Of a DNA stretch of 64,000 nucleotides, positions 28,844 through 38,262 are shown one piece after another (position 1 is the first letter of the stretch; each line of letters opens with the position of its first letter). Position numbers and translations under genes: made by a program. The notes below the pieces were generated by a model. It was not told the origin of the DNA. It did not search any database and worked only from the letters and a program-made list of their open reading frames with translations. This DNA is from Vibrio aphrogenes (GTDB taxonomy: Bacteria > Pseudomonadota > Gammaproteobacteria > Enterobacterales > Vibrionaceae), in assembly GCF_002157735.2 (NCBI RefSeq), contig NZ_AP018689.1:1054001-1118000 (forward strand), in the 5' to 3' direction.

Positions 28844-28886
28844 AAAACACCCGACTGAATGTTGCTATTCAATCGGGTGTTTTTTA
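28844..28886. terminator. Bidirectional terminator, zinc-ribbon gene / pilotin gene
   Basis: AAAACACCCGACTGAAT and ATTCAATCGGGTGTTTT pair around GTTGCT with one mismatch. Poly-A on the left and poly-T on the right let it act on both strands. Confidence 0.85.
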
Positions 28887-28897
28887 TCTGATTTGGA

Positions 28898-29296
28898 TTA
28901 GCTAGCGTCTTCTAAATCCGCGCAAGTTTGTTCGCTGATATTCTCATCCACCAACAATTTTCCGCGCTCACTGCGTACGGTGATCTGATAAATCACGCCT
29001 TTTTTGAGCACTGAACGCACTTCATTACTTTGGCAATAGCTTTTAACACTGGCATCGACTAAGGCACTAGGAGCAATGCTACCGGTACTATTATAAATCA
29101 TTAATAAATTGACCGTATTGCCTTTTGCTTTAGCATGCATGACATTTAATGGGCCAAGCTTAAAAGGTAACCCTGCTTCGATAACGTTCGCGCGATGATC
29201 TGCCATCATTTCGACCTCGTTTGGCTGTGAAGCACAACCAGCAAGAAGGCTGGCGGCCAAGAGGGCGAATAGTGGGGTTTTAAAAGAGATAGTCAT
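28898..29296 (-). CDS. GspS/AspS-type type II secretion pilotin lipoprotein
   Basis: A 132-residue lipoprotein: signal peptide and lipobox LLAGC (Cys about 21), then a small domain with GPLNVMHAKAKGNTVNLLMI, VKSYCQS, VIYQITVRSERGKLLVDE and a final TC. The two cysteines (SYC and QTC) can form the disulfide of the AspS fold. AspS is the pilotin that targets the secretin GspD to the outer membrane in Vibrio cholerae. The start at 29296 is chosen because the longer upstream frame overlaps yciI and would bury the signal peptide. It lies 1 nt after yciI. Confidence 0.75.
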   Translation of the reverse strand: MTISFKTPLFALLAASLLAGCASQPNEVEMMADHRANVIEAGLPFKLGPLNVMHAKAKGNTVNLLMIYNSTGSIAPSALVDASVKSYCQSNEVRSVLKKGVIYQITVRSERGKLLVDENISEQTCADLEDAS

Positions 29297-29297
29297 A

Positions 29298-29597
29298 TTA
29301 AGGCAGTACTTTTTTAAACGGTTTAACAATGACGTTTTGATAAACGCCGGCTTCAATATAAGGATCGGCATCGGCCCACGCTTGAGCTTGTTCAAGAGAG
29401 TTAAATTCTGCGATAACGGTTGAACCGGTAAAGCCTGCTTCACCTGGATTTTCACTGTCTATCGCAGGCATTGGACCGGCGACTAATAAACGTCCTTCTT
29501 CTTTTAGGGCGACCAAGCGGGCTAAGTGACGTTCACGTACACTCATTCGCTTTTCAAGAGAGTTCTCAACATCCTGAGAAAAAATCACATACCACAT
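29298..29597 (-). CDS. yciI: YciI family protein
   Basis: A 99-residue dimeric alpha/beta ferredoxin-like protein. [20 protein letters not shown] at the start, the RHLARLVAL His and the [17 protein letters not shown] end are typical of YciI. A putative active-site His/Asp pair is known for the family, but no firm reaction is assigned. It is immediately upstream of the pilotin gene and downstream of yciA on the same strand. Confidence 0.9.
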   Translation of the reverse strand: MWYVIFSQDVENSLEKRMSVRERHLARLVALKEEGRLLVAGPMPAIDSENPGEAGFTGSTVIAEFNSLEQAQAWADADPYIEAGVYQNVIVKPFKKVLP

Positions 29598-29645
29598 GGG
29601 AAGTCCTTTTATCGAATTGAATTAGAGATTCATCATACGCTGCTG

Positions 29646-29692
29646 ATAAAAAGAAGGCTACCGTTCACAACTAAAAGCGCGTGGAGTAGCCT
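29646..29692 (-). terminator. Possible terminator after yciA
   Basis: On the minus strand AGGCTAC and GTAGCCT pair around a long loop, followed by TCTTTTT. The 24-nt loop makes this weaker than the others. Confidence 0.5.
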
Positions 29693-29718
29693 ATTGATTT
29701 ATCATATTAGAGAGCGGG

Positions 29719-30120
29719 TTAGTCAGGTTTCACTGCTCTGGGTTTACCTTCACTATCAATCGCCACATAGTTAAAGGTTGCTTCACACACTTTATTTTTC
29801 TCTCCCACGCCTTCATGGCTGACAGATTTTACCCATACTTCCAGTGCGACTGACATCGAAGTGCGGCCAATGTTAATACATTCACCATAACAGCAAACGA
29901 CATCGCCGACTTTGACCGGTTGTTTAAAGGTAATGCTTGATACTGAAACTGTCACGACACGGCTGTTGGAAATCTCTTTAGCCAAAATTGCGCCAGCTAA
30001 GTCAAGTTGGGACATGATCCAACCACCGAAAATATCACCATTTGCGTTGGTGTCTGCCGGCATGGCAAGGGTACGAAGAATCATTGAACCACGAGGGGCA
30101 TCCATTGTTGGGGTGCTCAT
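29719..30120 (-). CDS. yciA: Acyl-CoA thioesterase YciA
   Basis: A hotdog-fold acyl-CoA hydrolase of 133 residues. The catalytic Asp and neighbours lie in PADTNANGDIFGGWIMSQLDLAG near residues 18-40, and ITFKQPVKVGDVVCCYGE near 63-80 is also conserved. It hydrolyses a broad range of acyl-CoAs and may recycle CoA. It follows yciB on the minus strand, the order known from enterobacteria. Confidence 0.93.
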   Translation of the reverse strand: MSTPTMDAPRGSMILRTLAMPADTNANGDIFGGWIMSQLDLAGAILAKEISNSRVVTVSVSSITFKQPVKVGDVVCCYGECINIGRTSMSVALEVWVKSVSHEGVGEKNKVCEATFNYVAIDSEGKPRAVKPD

Positions 30121-30134
30121 ATTTTTTCCTAAAT

Positions 30135-30173
30135 AAAAAATCCATTACTGTCGTAAATTATGACAGTAATGGA
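30135..30173 (-). terminator. Intrinsic terminator after yciB
   Basis: On the minus strand TCCATTACTGTC and GACAGTAATGGA form a perfect 12-bp stem around a 9-nt loop, followed by TTTTTTATTT. Confidence 0.88.
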
Positions 30174-30216
30174 ATCACTTTCAACTAATAAGAGGCTTGA
30201 GTGCCGATAGTTTACG

Positions 30217-30753
30217 CTATTCTTGGCTTTCTTTTGGCATGTGCTTATAGACGTAAATGCCCGATAAAATCGTAAAGGCGAAGGTAGCGATTAATAGGCC
30301 AAAGACTTTAAAATTGACCCAAACATCTAAAGGAAGTTCATAAGCTACGTAAATATTTAATAACGCGCATACCGAGAAAAAGCCAACCCACGCAAGGTTT
30401 ATGCGTTTCCAGATAATATCAGGTACGGTGATCTCTTTGCTTAACATCCCTTTGATAACCGGTTTGCCTAAGAAATCCGACACTAATAGCCCGATAGCAA
30501 ATAGAGCATAGATAATGGTGACTTTCCATTTGATGAAATTATCATTATGGAAGAAGAGGGTCATGCCACCAAATACCGCAACAATCGCAAAGGTAATTAA
30601 TTGCATTTTTTCGACTTTTTTATATAACGCATAAGTGACTGCAACTTGAATTGCTGTCGCAACAATCAATGCGCCAGTCGCTACATAGATATCGTAGCTT
30701 TTGTATAAAAAGAAAAAGATGACCAGAGGAATAAAATCTATTAATTGCTTCAT
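30217..30753 (-). CDS. yciB: Inner membrane septation protein YciB
   Basis: A 178-residue, five-helix inner membrane protein linked to septation and envelope integrity (also called ispZ or septation protein A). The start [23 protein letters not shown] at 30753 gives the standard length; the frame opens 39 codons earlier with unrelated sequence. [19 protein letters not shown] near 128-146 and VNFKVFGL near 153 are conserved. It lies between the trp operon terminator and yciA. Confidence 0.93.
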   Translation of the reverse strand: MKQLIDFIPLVIFFFLYKSYDIYVATGALIVATAIQVAVTYALYKKVEKMQLITFAIVAVFGGMTLFFHNDNFIKWKVTIIYALFAIGLLVSDFLGKPVIKGMLSKEITVPDIIWKRINLAWVGFFSVCALLNIYVAYELPLDVWVNFKVFGLLIATFAFTILSGIYVYKHMPKESQE

Positions 30754-30910
30754 GAGATACCATTTTTTATGTCGTTGCAGCAAATAACGCCGTCGAGGTG
30801 TTTGAGTCAAACGTTGTGAGTTCTGAGTCAAAGCTGCCGCGATAGCAAGAATGAGGCTAAGTCTAACCAATTAAAGCAAAATGAAAACCACTTAGAGATG
30901 TTTTGCTACA

Positions 30911-30955
30911 AAAAAAGCCCGTTGAACGCATTTTATGAACACGTGTAACGGGCTT
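30911..30955 (-). terminator. Terminator of the trp operon
   Basis: On the minus strand AAGCCCGTT and AACGGGCTTTTTTT pair across a long, partly structured loop, 55 nt after the trpA stop. Confidence 0.8.
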
Positions 30956-31009
30956 GAATGATGGTGACGGCTTATATTGACATTAAGTTAGTCATAAAAG
31001 CCATCAGCC

Positions 31010-31831
31010 TTACATTTGAGTCGCTTGCTTCATCGCATGCACAAAATCGTGCAATGCCTGCAACATGGCTTTGGGGTCAGCGACATTATTTTCAATGATT
31101 TTGACCACCGCTGAGCCAGAAATAGCGCCAGCGGCACCGGCTTTAATAGCTTCTTCAACTTGGCTTGGTTCGGAGATTCCAAATCCAAGTAAGGCTGGGG
31201 GAGCATTAAATTGATTGAGGCGATCCAGTAAGGCGGTGACAGGCATATTGGCTTTGGTTTCTGCCCCAGTCACGCCGGCGCGCGAGAGCAAGTAAGTATA
31301 ACCACCTCCTAACTGCGCCACATCACTAAGGGTCTGTTTATTTGCGGTGGGCGGGGCGATGAAGATAGGGTCAACGCCGTGAGCGTTAGCGGCTTGATTA
31401 AATGGTGCGCTTTCGCCAGTTGGGACATCGGCAATCAATACCGAGTCGACACCTGCTTGCTGACAACGAGCATAGAAGTTATCAATGCCACGTGCATAAA
31501 CTAAGTTGGCATACACTAAAAGGCCAATCGGTAACTCTGGGTTTTCCGCGCGGATTTGTGCAATTAAATCAAAACAGACATCGGGTGTTGTGCCTGCATC
31601 GAGCGCACGAATGTTAGCACCTTGAATGGTTGGGCCATCGGCTAATGGATCGGAAAATGGTAATCCTAATTCCAGTGCATCGGCTCCAGCAGCAATCAAG
31701 GTTTTCATAATCGCAAGAGATTGCTCAGGGTTTGGATCGCCAATGGTGACAAATGGAACAAAGGCGCCTTGATTTTTCGCTTTCAGACGAGTGAAGAGCG
31801 ATTGATAACGAGTAGAGTGTGCTTGTGTCAT
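31010..31831 (-). CDS. trpA: Tryptophan synthase alpha subunit
   Basis: TrpA splits indole-3-glycerol phosphate to indole and glyceraldehyde 3-phosphate; indole is channelled to TrpB. The TIM-barrel protein has 273 residues. Catalytic Glu is in [20 protein letters not shown] near 51 and the Asp follows in the same block (near 62). The phosphate site [29 protein letters not shown] is near 214-242. Its start overlaps the trpB stop by one base, so translation is coupled. It is the last trp gene. Confidence 0.96.
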   Translation of the reverse strand: MTQAHSTRYQSLFTRLKAKNQGAFVPFVTIGDPNPEQSLAIMKTLIAAGADALELGLPFSDPLADGPTIQGANIRALDAGTTPDVCFDLIAQIRAENPELPIGLLVYANLVYARGIDNFYARCQQAGVDSVLIADVPTGESAPFNQAANAHGVDPIFIAPPTANKQTLSDVAQLGGGYTYLLSRAGVTGAETKANMPVTALLDRLNQFNAPPALLGFGISEPSQVEEAIKAGAAGAISGSAVVKIIENNVADPKAMLQALHDFVHAMKQATQM

Positions 31832-33036
31832 TATATCGCTCCCTGATCTTTATCTGAATTAGCGGCTAAGATTTTGTGCACTGTGAAAATGTCTTTATCT
31901 CCTCGACCGGATAAATTAACCACCAATAGCTGTTCTTTGTCTGGTTCGGCATAAGCCATTTTCAGCGCATAAGCTAACGCATGAGAGGACTCTAGCGCCG
32001 GGATAATCCCTTCATGAGATGCTAAGTTTTGGAAGGCATCTAAGGCCTCTTGGTCGGTAATTGATACATATTCCGCTCGGCCAGTTGCGTTAAGGTGCGC
32101 ATGTTGCGGCCCAACCGATGGGAAATCTAAGCCGGCTGAAATCGAGTAAGATTCTTCAATTTGCCCATGTTCGTCTTGCATTAATGGGGATTTCATCCCA
32201 AAGAAGATGCCGGTTTTACCATGTTTTAATGGTGCGCCGTGTTGGTCAGTATCGATACCTAGACCGGCTGGTTCAACACCGATTAAGCGAACTTGTTCAT
32301 CAGGAATAAAATCGGCAAACATACCAATGGCATTAGAGCCACCACCGACACAAGCGATGACGGCATCAGGTAGACAGCCTTCGCGGGCTAGAATCTGGTT
32401 TTTCGTTTCTTCACCGATCATTCGTTGAAATTCACGCACAATGGTGGGGAAAGGGTGTGGGCCAGCGGCGGTGCCTAATAAATAGTGCGCTTCCTCATAA
32501 CTGGCTGACCAATCACGAAGCGCTTCATTACACGCATCTTTTAAGGTCGCTGAACCTGAATGCACGGGGATAACTTCAGCTCCCATGAGCTTCATGCGAA
32601 AGACATTCGGGCTTTGGCGTTCAACGTCTTTGGCCCCCATATAGACGCGGCATTTTAAATCGAGTAGGGCACACGCGAGTGCGGTGGCAACGCCGTGTTG
32701 ACCGGCACCTGTTTCAGCGATAATTTCTTTTTTGCCCATGCGTTTTGCAAGTAACGCTTGACCGAGTACTTGGTTGGTTTTATGTGCGCCGCCATGCAAT
32801 AAGTCTTCACGTTTTAAGTACAGCTTGGTCTTGGTCCCTTTGGTCATATTACGACACAAGGTTAATGCGGTTGGGCGGCCTGCGTATTCTTGTAATAAGC
32901 CCATAAACTCCGCTTGAAATTCAGGGTCTTGTTGCGCATCAATAAACGCTTGTTCAAGTTGATCAAGCGCCGGTACTAAAATTTGTGGTACATATTGCCC
33001 ACCAAACTCTCCAAAATAGGCATCTAACTTCGCCAT
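31831..33036 (-). CDS. trpB: Tryptophan synthase beta subunit
   Basis: TrpB joins indole and serine in a pyridoxal phosphate reaction. The 401-residue length is normal. The PLP lysine is in [21 protein letters not shown] near residue 88, the indole-tunnel glutamate in [17 protein letters not shown] near 110, and the phosphate loop is [10 protein letters not shown] near 233. Downstream it overlaps trpA by one base; upstream 47 nt separate it from trpCF. Confidence 0.97.
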   Translation of the reverse strand: MAKLDAYFGEFGGQYVPQILVPALDQLEQAFIDAQQDPEFQAEFMGLLQEYAGRPTALTLCRNMTKGTKTKLYLKREDLLHGGAHKTNQVLGQALLAKRMGKKEIIAETGAGQHGVATALACALLDLKCRVYMGAKDVERQSPNVFRMKLMGAEVIPVHSGSATLKDACNEALRDWSASYEEAHYLLGTAAGPHPFPTIVREFQRMIGEETKNQILAREGCLPDAVIACVGGGSNAIGMFADFIPDEQVRLIGVEPAGLGIDTDQHGAPLKHGKTGIFFGMKSPLMQDEHGQIEESYSISAGLDFPSVGPQHAHLNATGRAEYVSITDQEALDAFQNLASHEGIIPALESSHALAYALKMAYAEPDKEQLLVVNLSGRGDKDIFTVHKILAANSDKDQGAI

Positions 33037-33083
33037 AAATACAATCCTTTCTCTGTCCTTATTGGTGCTATAACACCGGCGGA

Positions 33084-34469
33084 TTAATAATTTCGTAATG
33101 CTTCAAATGCAGCTTGCAGTTTCCCTGCGTCTTTAATTCCTGGTTCACTTTCAACGCCAGAATTGAGATCCAGACCAATGCAGCCAAGTTGACTGGCTTG
33201 TGCAATGTTGTCAGGGGATAACCCACCCGCCAGCATGATGTTTTGGCGGTGTGCGGTTGAGGTCTTGCCTTTGTCTAATAGGGTCCAATCAAAACTCACT
33301 CCAGTTCCTCCTGATTGTTGTCCAACTTGTGAATCTAATAAGTGTTTATCTATATGTTTGTCGAGCAAGCTTGGCAGCGTATCACTCACGCCATAAGCCT
33401 TCCAAATTTTGACGGTCTTGGGCAATAACGCACGTAATTGAGTAACCTCGGCTTGACTTTCATTACCATGCAATTGTACGGCAGCTAGGCCAAGCTGATG
33501 GGCGGTTTGTGCGACTTCATCCATCGGTTGATTTTGGAAGACACCCACATAATGTAATGGTGCGCCACTCATGATGAGGCGAGCTTCTTCGACATTGACT
33601 TTGCGCTTGGATTGACGAGCAAAGATAAGCCCACCATACACACTACCGGCTTGATATGCCAAATTCGCGTGATCTGGATGGGTCAAGCCGCACACTTTAT
33701 TTTCACCAAGAATCACCCGACGAACGGCAAGTTCTAAATTGTCTTCAGACATGAGTGAACTACCAATCAAAAAGCCGTTGGCAAAATGAGACAGTTCTTT
33801 TACTTGCTGATGATGGTGGATACCTGACTCTGAAATGACGACCGTGTCTTTAGGCAAGCGTGGCGCTAAGGCTTTGGTGCGTTCTAAAGTAATCGATAAA
33901 TCACGTAAGTTACGGTTATTGATGCCGACAACGGGTGCTTGTAAGGCAATCGCTCGCTCTAACTCTTCCTCATTACTGACTTCAGTTAAATAACCCAACT
34001 TTAAGGAACGAGCAACGTCAGCTAAGTGCAGATATTCTTCATCAGTTAAGACTGAAAGCATCAATAAAATGGCGTCGGCTTGATAGTGACGAGCCAGATA
34101 CACTTGGTATTCGTCGATCATGAAGTCTTTACACAATACGGGTTGAGTCACGTGTTGTCTGACTTGTGGCAAAAATTCAAATTCACCTTGAAAATATTTA
34201 GTGTCAGTTAAGACGGAAATGGCACTGGCATGGCGTGCATAGACAGAGGCGATGTAATCTAAGTTAAAATCATCGCGGATCAAACCTTTTGATGGCGAGG
34301 CTTTTTTACACTCTAAGATAAACTCGGTTTTGCCAGTCTTTAAGGCTTGGTAAAAATCTCGGTCACTGGCTGTGAGTGTCGATTTAAAGCTTGCTAATGG
34401 TTGTTGCTTTTTACGCTCTTCAACCCAAATTCGTTTATCGGCAACGATTTTTGCTAATACGGTTTCCAA
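33084..34469 (-). CDS. trpCF: Bifunctional indole-3-glycerol phosphate synthase / PRA isomerase
   Basis: Two fused TIM barrels in 461 residues, as in enteric bacteria and Vibrio. The N-terminal TrpC half (about 1-255) has [15 protein letters not shown] (catalytic Glu-Lys region) and [17 protein letters not shown]. The C-terminal TrpF half (about 257-460) has the catalytic Cys in [18 protein letters not shown] and the Asp in [12 protein letters not shown]. It catalyses steps three and four of the pathway from anthranilate. It lies 14 nt after trpD. Confidence 0.96.
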   Translation of the reverse strand: METVLAKIVADKRIWVEERKKQQPLASFKSTLTASDRDFYQALKTGKTEFILECKKASPSKGLIRDDFNLDYIASVYARHASAISVLTDTKYFQGEFEFLPQVRQHVTQPVLCKDFMIDEYQVYLARHYQADAILLMLSVLTDEEYLHLADVARSLKLGYLTEVSNEEELERAIALQAPVVGINNRNLRDLSITLERTKALAPRLPKDTVVISESGIHHHQQVKELSHFANGFLIGSSLMSEDNLELAVRRVILGENKVCGLTHPDHANLAYQAGSVYGGLIFARQSKRKVNVEEARLIMSGAPLHYVGVFQNQPMDEVAQTAHQLGLAAVQLHGNESQAEVTQLRALLPKTVKIWKAYGVSDTLPSLLDKHIDKHLLDSQVGQQSGGTGVSFDWTLLDKGKTSTAHRQNIMLAGGLSPDNIAQASQLGCIGLDLNSGVESEPGIKDAGKLQAAFEALRNY

Positions 34470-34483
34470 TTGTTACTCCTTGT

Positions 34484-35482
34484 TTATCCGTGAGCGGCCA
34501 GTCGAGTGACAAGCTGATAGGCTTTGCCTGAGTTCATGACATCGATCGCTTTTTGCGTATTGGCTTTCAGATCTTCATGGCCAAATAAGCGTAAAAGTAA
34601 AGCGACATTGACTGCGACAGCGGACACTTGTGCCTCGGTTCCTTCACCATTTAATATCTTAGTGATAATGGCACGGTTCTCTTCGGGTTCGCCACCTTTA
34701 ATTGCTTCTAACGGGTAAGTTTTTACGCCAAAATCTTCAGGCGTAAGCGTGTATTCTTTAATCTCACCATCAACGAGTTCATTGACGAGCGTAGGGCCAT
34801 GAATTGCTACTTCATCTAATCCACTGCCAAACACTACGGCTGCACGTTTCATTCCCATATTGAGCATGGTCTTAGCAATGGGTCTGACTAAGTTCTCATC
34901 ATACACACCCATTAATTCAATTTTAGGGCGAGCAGGGTTTATTAAAGGGCCAAGTACATTAAATATGGTGCGTGTTTTCATTGCTTGGCGGACAGGCATG
35001 GCGTGACGAACACCTTGGTGATATTGCGGCGCAAATAAAAAGGCAACGCCGATCTCTTCGATAGCCGATTTTGCTTTTTCTGGCGACATGGAAAGGTTGA
35101 TTCCAAATGAATCGAGGAGGTCAGAAGAACCTGATTTACTTGAGACACCACGATTACCATGCTTCGCAATTTTGACGCCACATGCAGCGGCAACAAAGGC
35201 GGCGGTGGTGGAAATATTAATAGTATTGGAACCGTCTCCCCCCGTTCCGACGATGTCAGCAAATTCTCCGTCAATGTGTGGGAATGGCGCTGCGTTAGTC
35301 AGTAAAGCTTGCGCGGCACCGGCGATTTCGTCTGGGGTTTCCCCTTTGAGCTTTAAAGAGGTTAAGACGGCACCTAATAAAATAGGGTCCATTTCCCCTT
35401 TAATGATGCTATCAAATAAAGTGTGGCTTTCTTGTTCGGTCAAATGGCTTTGGGCATACAGTTTGTTGATGATGTCTTGCAT
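34484..35482 (-). CDS. trpD: Anthranilate phosphoribosyltransferase
   Basis: TrpD transfers phosphoribosyl from PRPP to anthranilate. From ATG 35482 (MQDIINKLYAQSHLT) it has 332 residues, the stand-alone TrpD length. PRPP-binding motifs are DIVGTGGDGSNTINIST near 80-96 and KHGNRGVSSKSGSSDLL near 106-122. An open frame reaches to 35572, but those extra 30 codons translate a TTCGAGG heptamer array and are rejected. Unlike E. coli, where trpG and trpD are fused, they are separate here. Confidence 0.96.
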   Translation of the reverse strand: MQDIINKLYAQSHLTEQESHTLFDSIIKGEMDPILLGAVLTSLKLKGETPDEIAGAAQALLTNAAPFPHIDGEFADIVGTGGDGSNTINISTTAAFVAAACGVKIAKHGNRGVSSKSGSSDLLDSFGINLSMSPEKAKSAIEEIGVAFLFAPQYHQGVRHAMPVRQAMKTRTIFNVLGPLINPARPKIELMGVYDENLVRPIAKTMLNMGMKRAAVVFGSGLDEVAIHGPTLVNELVDGEIKEYTLTPEDFGVKTYPLEAIKGGEPEENRAIITKILNGEGTEAQVSAVAVNVALLLRLFGHEDLKANTQKAIDVMNSGKAYQLVTRLAAHG

Positions 35483-35502
35483 AATAATGTCCTTATAATT
35501 CT

Positions 35503-35544
35503 TTCGAGGTTCGAGGTTCGAGGTTCGAGGTTCGAGGTTCGAGG
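35503..35544. repeat. Six tandem TTCGAGG heptamers between trpG and trpD
   Basis: Six perfect copies of TTCGAGG run from 35503 to 35544, with a partial CTCG after them. They lie in the 71-nt gap between trpG and trpD, 20 nt from the trpD start codon. On the operon strand the unit reads CCTCGAA. Slippage could change the trpG-trpD spacing. Confidence 0.95.
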
Positions 35545-35553
35545 CTCGTGGCG

Positions 35554-36135
35554 TTATTTCCCTAATGCCCAATTAATCGTATTTTCTAAAAGTGTTGCGC
35601 CATAAGTTGTCATGATTGATTCGGGGTGAAATTGAAAACCACATACTTTATGATTTTCTTCCACCACCGACATCACCAGCCCATTTACTTTTGCTGTGAC
35701 AGTCAATGCTGCGCTGACTTCTGTGGCGACTAAAGAGTGGTAGCGTGCAATCGCAAATGGTGAAGGTAAACCGTGATAGGTTGGGTGGTTATCGTGCACC
35801 ATCATCGAAACTTTACCATGAACAATGTCACCTGCGCCGGCAACCTTACCGCCATAAGCTTCCACAATGGCTTGATGGCCAAGACAAATACCAATCATCG
35901 GCACTTTGCCTTTTAAACCTTGAATAAGCTCAGGCATACAGCCAGCCTCTGATGGCTTGCCAGGACCGGGGGATAACACCACGATCGGGTTATCGAGCGT
36001 CATCACCGCATGTTCAATGGTGGCTGCTGCCAAACTATTTCGGTAAATCGTCACCGTATGACCAAGTGAACGGAATTGATCAACCAGGTTATAGGTAAAT
36101 GAATCAAAATTATCGATAAAAATAATATTCGCCAT
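35554..36135 (-). CDS. trpG: Anthranilate synthase glutamine amidotransferase subunit
   Basis: TrpG supplies ammonia to TrpE. The 193-residue class I amidotransferase has its nucleophile in MIGICLGHQAIVEAYGG (Cys about 84), and the His-Glu of the triad in GFQFHPESIMTTYG near 170. The N-terminal IFIDNFDSFTYNLVDQF is standard. It is 11 nt after trpE and is not fused to TrpD. Confidence 0.95.
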   Translation of the reverse strand: MANIIFIDNFDSFTYNLVDQFRSLGHTVTIYRNSLAAATIEHAVMTLDNPIVVLSPGPGKPSEAGCMPELIQGLKGKVPMIGICLGHQAIVEAYGGKVAGAGDIVHGKVSMMVHDNHPTYHGLPSPFAIARYHSLVATEVSAALTVTAKVNGLVMSVVEENHKVCGFQFHPESIMTTYGATLLENTINWALGK

Positions 36136-36146
36136 GGGGATAATCC

Positions 36147-37784
36147 TTAACCTTGTTGAGTCGACGGTGAGCTTTGATGAGTAGCTTGAATGGCTGAAAT
36201 AACCGCTTGAGCTTTGCCTCGGGTTTCATCGGCCTCAGATTGCGGGTCGGAATCAAATACCACGCCAGCTCCTGCTTGTACTTGTGCGATGCCGTTTTCC
36301 ACGTACGCTGAACGAATGACGATGCAAGTATCCAAATCACCTTCACCTGTTAAGTAACCAACCGCACCGCCATAAGTACCACGACGCTGTTTTTCTACAT
36401 CACGAATCAATTGCATGGCGCGAATTTTAGGAGCTCCGGTTAATGTTCCCATATTCATACAAGCTTGGTATGCATGTAAGGCATCCAGATCGCAACGCAA
36501 TTCACCGACCACGCGTGATACTAAGTGCATGACATGGCTATAGCGGTCTACTTTAAGTAAATCGGCCACATGGCGTGAACCGGCAGTCGCAATGCGTGCC
36601 ACATCGTTACGGGCCAAATCAACCAACATCATGTGTTCGGCATTTTCTTTTTGGTCATTACGCAGTTCTAATTCAATACGGCTGTCTAAATCAAAATTGA
36701 TGCTGCCATTGGCGTTTTTACCTCGGCGGCGAGTTCCGGCAATCGGGTAAATTTCAATTTGTTCATTGTCGGCATCGTATTTCAGAGCACTTTCAGGGGA
36801 CGCACCAAATAAGGTGAACAACTCATCTTTCATATAGAACATGTAAGGGCTTGGATTGCTTTGTTTGAGCGCTTTGTAAGCCGATAAAGGAGAAGGGCAC
36901 GGTAATGAAAAACGACGAGAAGGAACGACTTGGAAAATATCACCTTGGATAACGTACTGCTTTAAGTCACGAACAATTTGGCAAAAATCCTCATCGTTAA
37001 TATTGGTTTGGACTGACATGTCCGCGACTTCGGTAGCTTGAGGTAAAGGAGAAACATCGGTGCAATGCTCGGCAATTTCGGCCAAGCGTTGTTGCAACTG
37101 AGCCTTGATAGTATTGGTGCTATTAAACGCGGTGGCTTGTACGCTGCATTGTTGAGTTTGATGGTCAAAAATCATCAATGTTTCTGCGACATAAAATACG
37201 TAATCTGGGCAGCGATCACCGGCTTCTGCTGCGCCTAATTGTTCAAAGTTGGCCACTAAGTCATAAGCAAAAGCACCGCCAATAAAAATAGCGAGCTTTT
37301 TGTTTACGCCTAACGAGTCGGGTAGTTGTTGTAAATCAAAACTGTGCTGAACCACTCGTAAGGCATCAAAGCTAGATGGTTGACGTAGGCGTGAATCTTC
37401 ATCGAGGTCTTGATTGGCTGTGGTGAATTGTAAGGTAAATTGTTTTGGCCCTTGTTCCACTAAAATCGAGGCGGGAAGATTGGCTTGAACCGCTTGTAAT
37501 AAGTGCTGACCATTTTGAGTTTTAGCGGTTAAAGTGACTTGTTGGCCTCGACACTCAATGCGTATTGCTGCATCGATCAGCAATAAGCTTTTTAAGTTTT
37601 CTTTAGAGCTGATTTCAGCACTTTCCAGTAATAAGCTGTTTTGGGTTTCGAGTGCATTATCATTGACACATAAGGCATGAAAAACTTCCGTTGGATCTTC
37701 CAAATAGGGAGTATGGATCTGAAACACGTCAATGGGGTGTTTATGGCTAATTGTCTCTTGATGAATTTTTGCGGCCTTATTCAT
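36147..37784 (-). CDS. trpE: Anthranilate synthase component I
   Basis: TrpE makes anthranilate from chorismate. The 545-residue protein has an N-terminal region bearing the Trp feedback site (LLESAEISSKENLKSLLLI; the LLES motif near residue 52) and a C-terminal chorismate-binding domain. That domain includes IYPIAGTRRRGK near 346, AEHMMLVDLARND near 379 and GAPKIRAMQLI near 446. It is the first structural gene of the trp operon, behind an attenuator. Control is both by feedback and by attenuation. Confidence 0.97.
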   Translation of the reverse strand: MNKAAKIHQETISHKHPIDVFQIHTPYLEDPTEVFHALCVNDNALETQNSLLLESAEISSKENLKSLLLIDAAIRIECRGQQVTLTAKTQNGQHLLQAVQANLPASILVEQGPKQFTLQFTTANQDLDEDSRLRQPSSFDALRVVQHSFDLQQLPDSLGVNKKLAIFIGGAFAYDLVANFEQLGAAEAGDRCPDYVFYVAETLMIFDHQTQQCSVQATAFNSTNTIKAQLQQRLAEIAEHCTDVSPLPQATEVADMSVQTNINDEDFCQIVRDLKQYVIQGDIFQVVPSRRFSLPCPSPLSAYKALKQSNPSPYMFYMKDELFTLFGASPESALKYDADNEQIEIYPIAGTRRRGKNANGSINFDLDSRIELELRNDQKENAEHMMLVDLARNDVARIATAGSRHVADLLKVDRYSHVMHLVSRVVGELRCDLDALHAYQACMNMGTLTGAPKIRAMQLIRDVEKQRRGTYGGAVGYLTGEGDLDTCIVIRSAYVENGIAQVQAGAGVVFDSDPQSEADETRGKAQAVISAIQATHQSSPSTQQG

Positions 37785-37970
37785 AAGACTTCCCTTTATT
37801 TATCGTTGAATTCCGTTTCAACCCAAGCTTCCTAAAATGTCTTGGGAAATTAGCTGCTGCGCTGTTTTGATAGTCGCATAACCGTCTTGTTTCCTAAGCG
37901 GTTTTGATTCAATGTGTGCGCTGTGTTTAACGGAAATAGTATCATTGTTGATTAAGTATTCAATTGGGCA

Positions 37971-37999
37971 TTAAAAAGCCCGCGATTTAGAGGCGGGCT
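37971..37999 (-). terminator. trp attenuator terminator
   Basis: On the minus strand AGCCCGC pairs with GCGGGCT across a 9-nt loop and ends in TTTTTAA, 29 nt after the trpL stop and about 190 nt before trpE. Position and shape fit the attenuator hairpin of a trp leader. Confidence 0.85.
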
Positions 38000-38027
38000 G
38001 GTTACTTTATTGACGATATGAAAACCG

Positions 38028-38147
38028 TTAAGCAGTGCAAACCCACGTTATCGCAGAGATCAACCACACTCGCCAAGAGAAATTGCGAGAACGAGCTACA
38101 GCACGATTAGGAATGATGTTATGATCTTGTAACATTGAGCTTGTCAT
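38028..38147 (-). CDS. trpL: trp operon leader peptide TrpL
   Basis: A 39-codon leader peptide with tryptophan at positions 25, 28 and 35 (the C-terminal part reads NFSWRVWLISAITWVCTA). An AGGG ribosome site precedes ATG 38147. It lies between the trp promoter/operator and the attenuator. Ribosome stalling at the Trp codons during starvation would prevent the terminator hairpin. At 39 residues it is longer than the E. coli leader of 14. Confidence 0.85.
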   Translation of the reverse strand: MTSSMLQDHNIIPNRAVARSRNFSWRVWLISAITWVCTA

Positions 38148-38186
38148 TAATTACCCTGCCATTTAAAAATTCAGGTTGGTTCTTTT

Positions 38187-38219
38187 GAACTAGTAAACTA
38201 GTACATGGTTTTGAGTCAA
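38187..38219 (-). promoter_or_regulatory. trp promoter with TrpR operator
   Basis: On the minus strand, -35 TTGACT (38219-38214), a 17-nt spacer and -10 TTACTA (38196-38191). GTACTAGTTTACTAGTTC (38204-38187) overlaps the -10 and nearly matches the E. coli trp operator with its ACTAGT half-sites. TrpR with tryptophan should block the promoter. The divergent rnm gene starts 44 nt away. Confidence 0.88.
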
Positions 38220-38262
38220 GCATTTTTTTATTTTTTGTTTAAATTATTAACCGGTTATTAGC

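Noticed and set aside
35483..35572. N-terminal extension of TrpD
   Set aside because: It is translation of a heptamer DNA repeat (EPRTSNL units) and is absent from the family.
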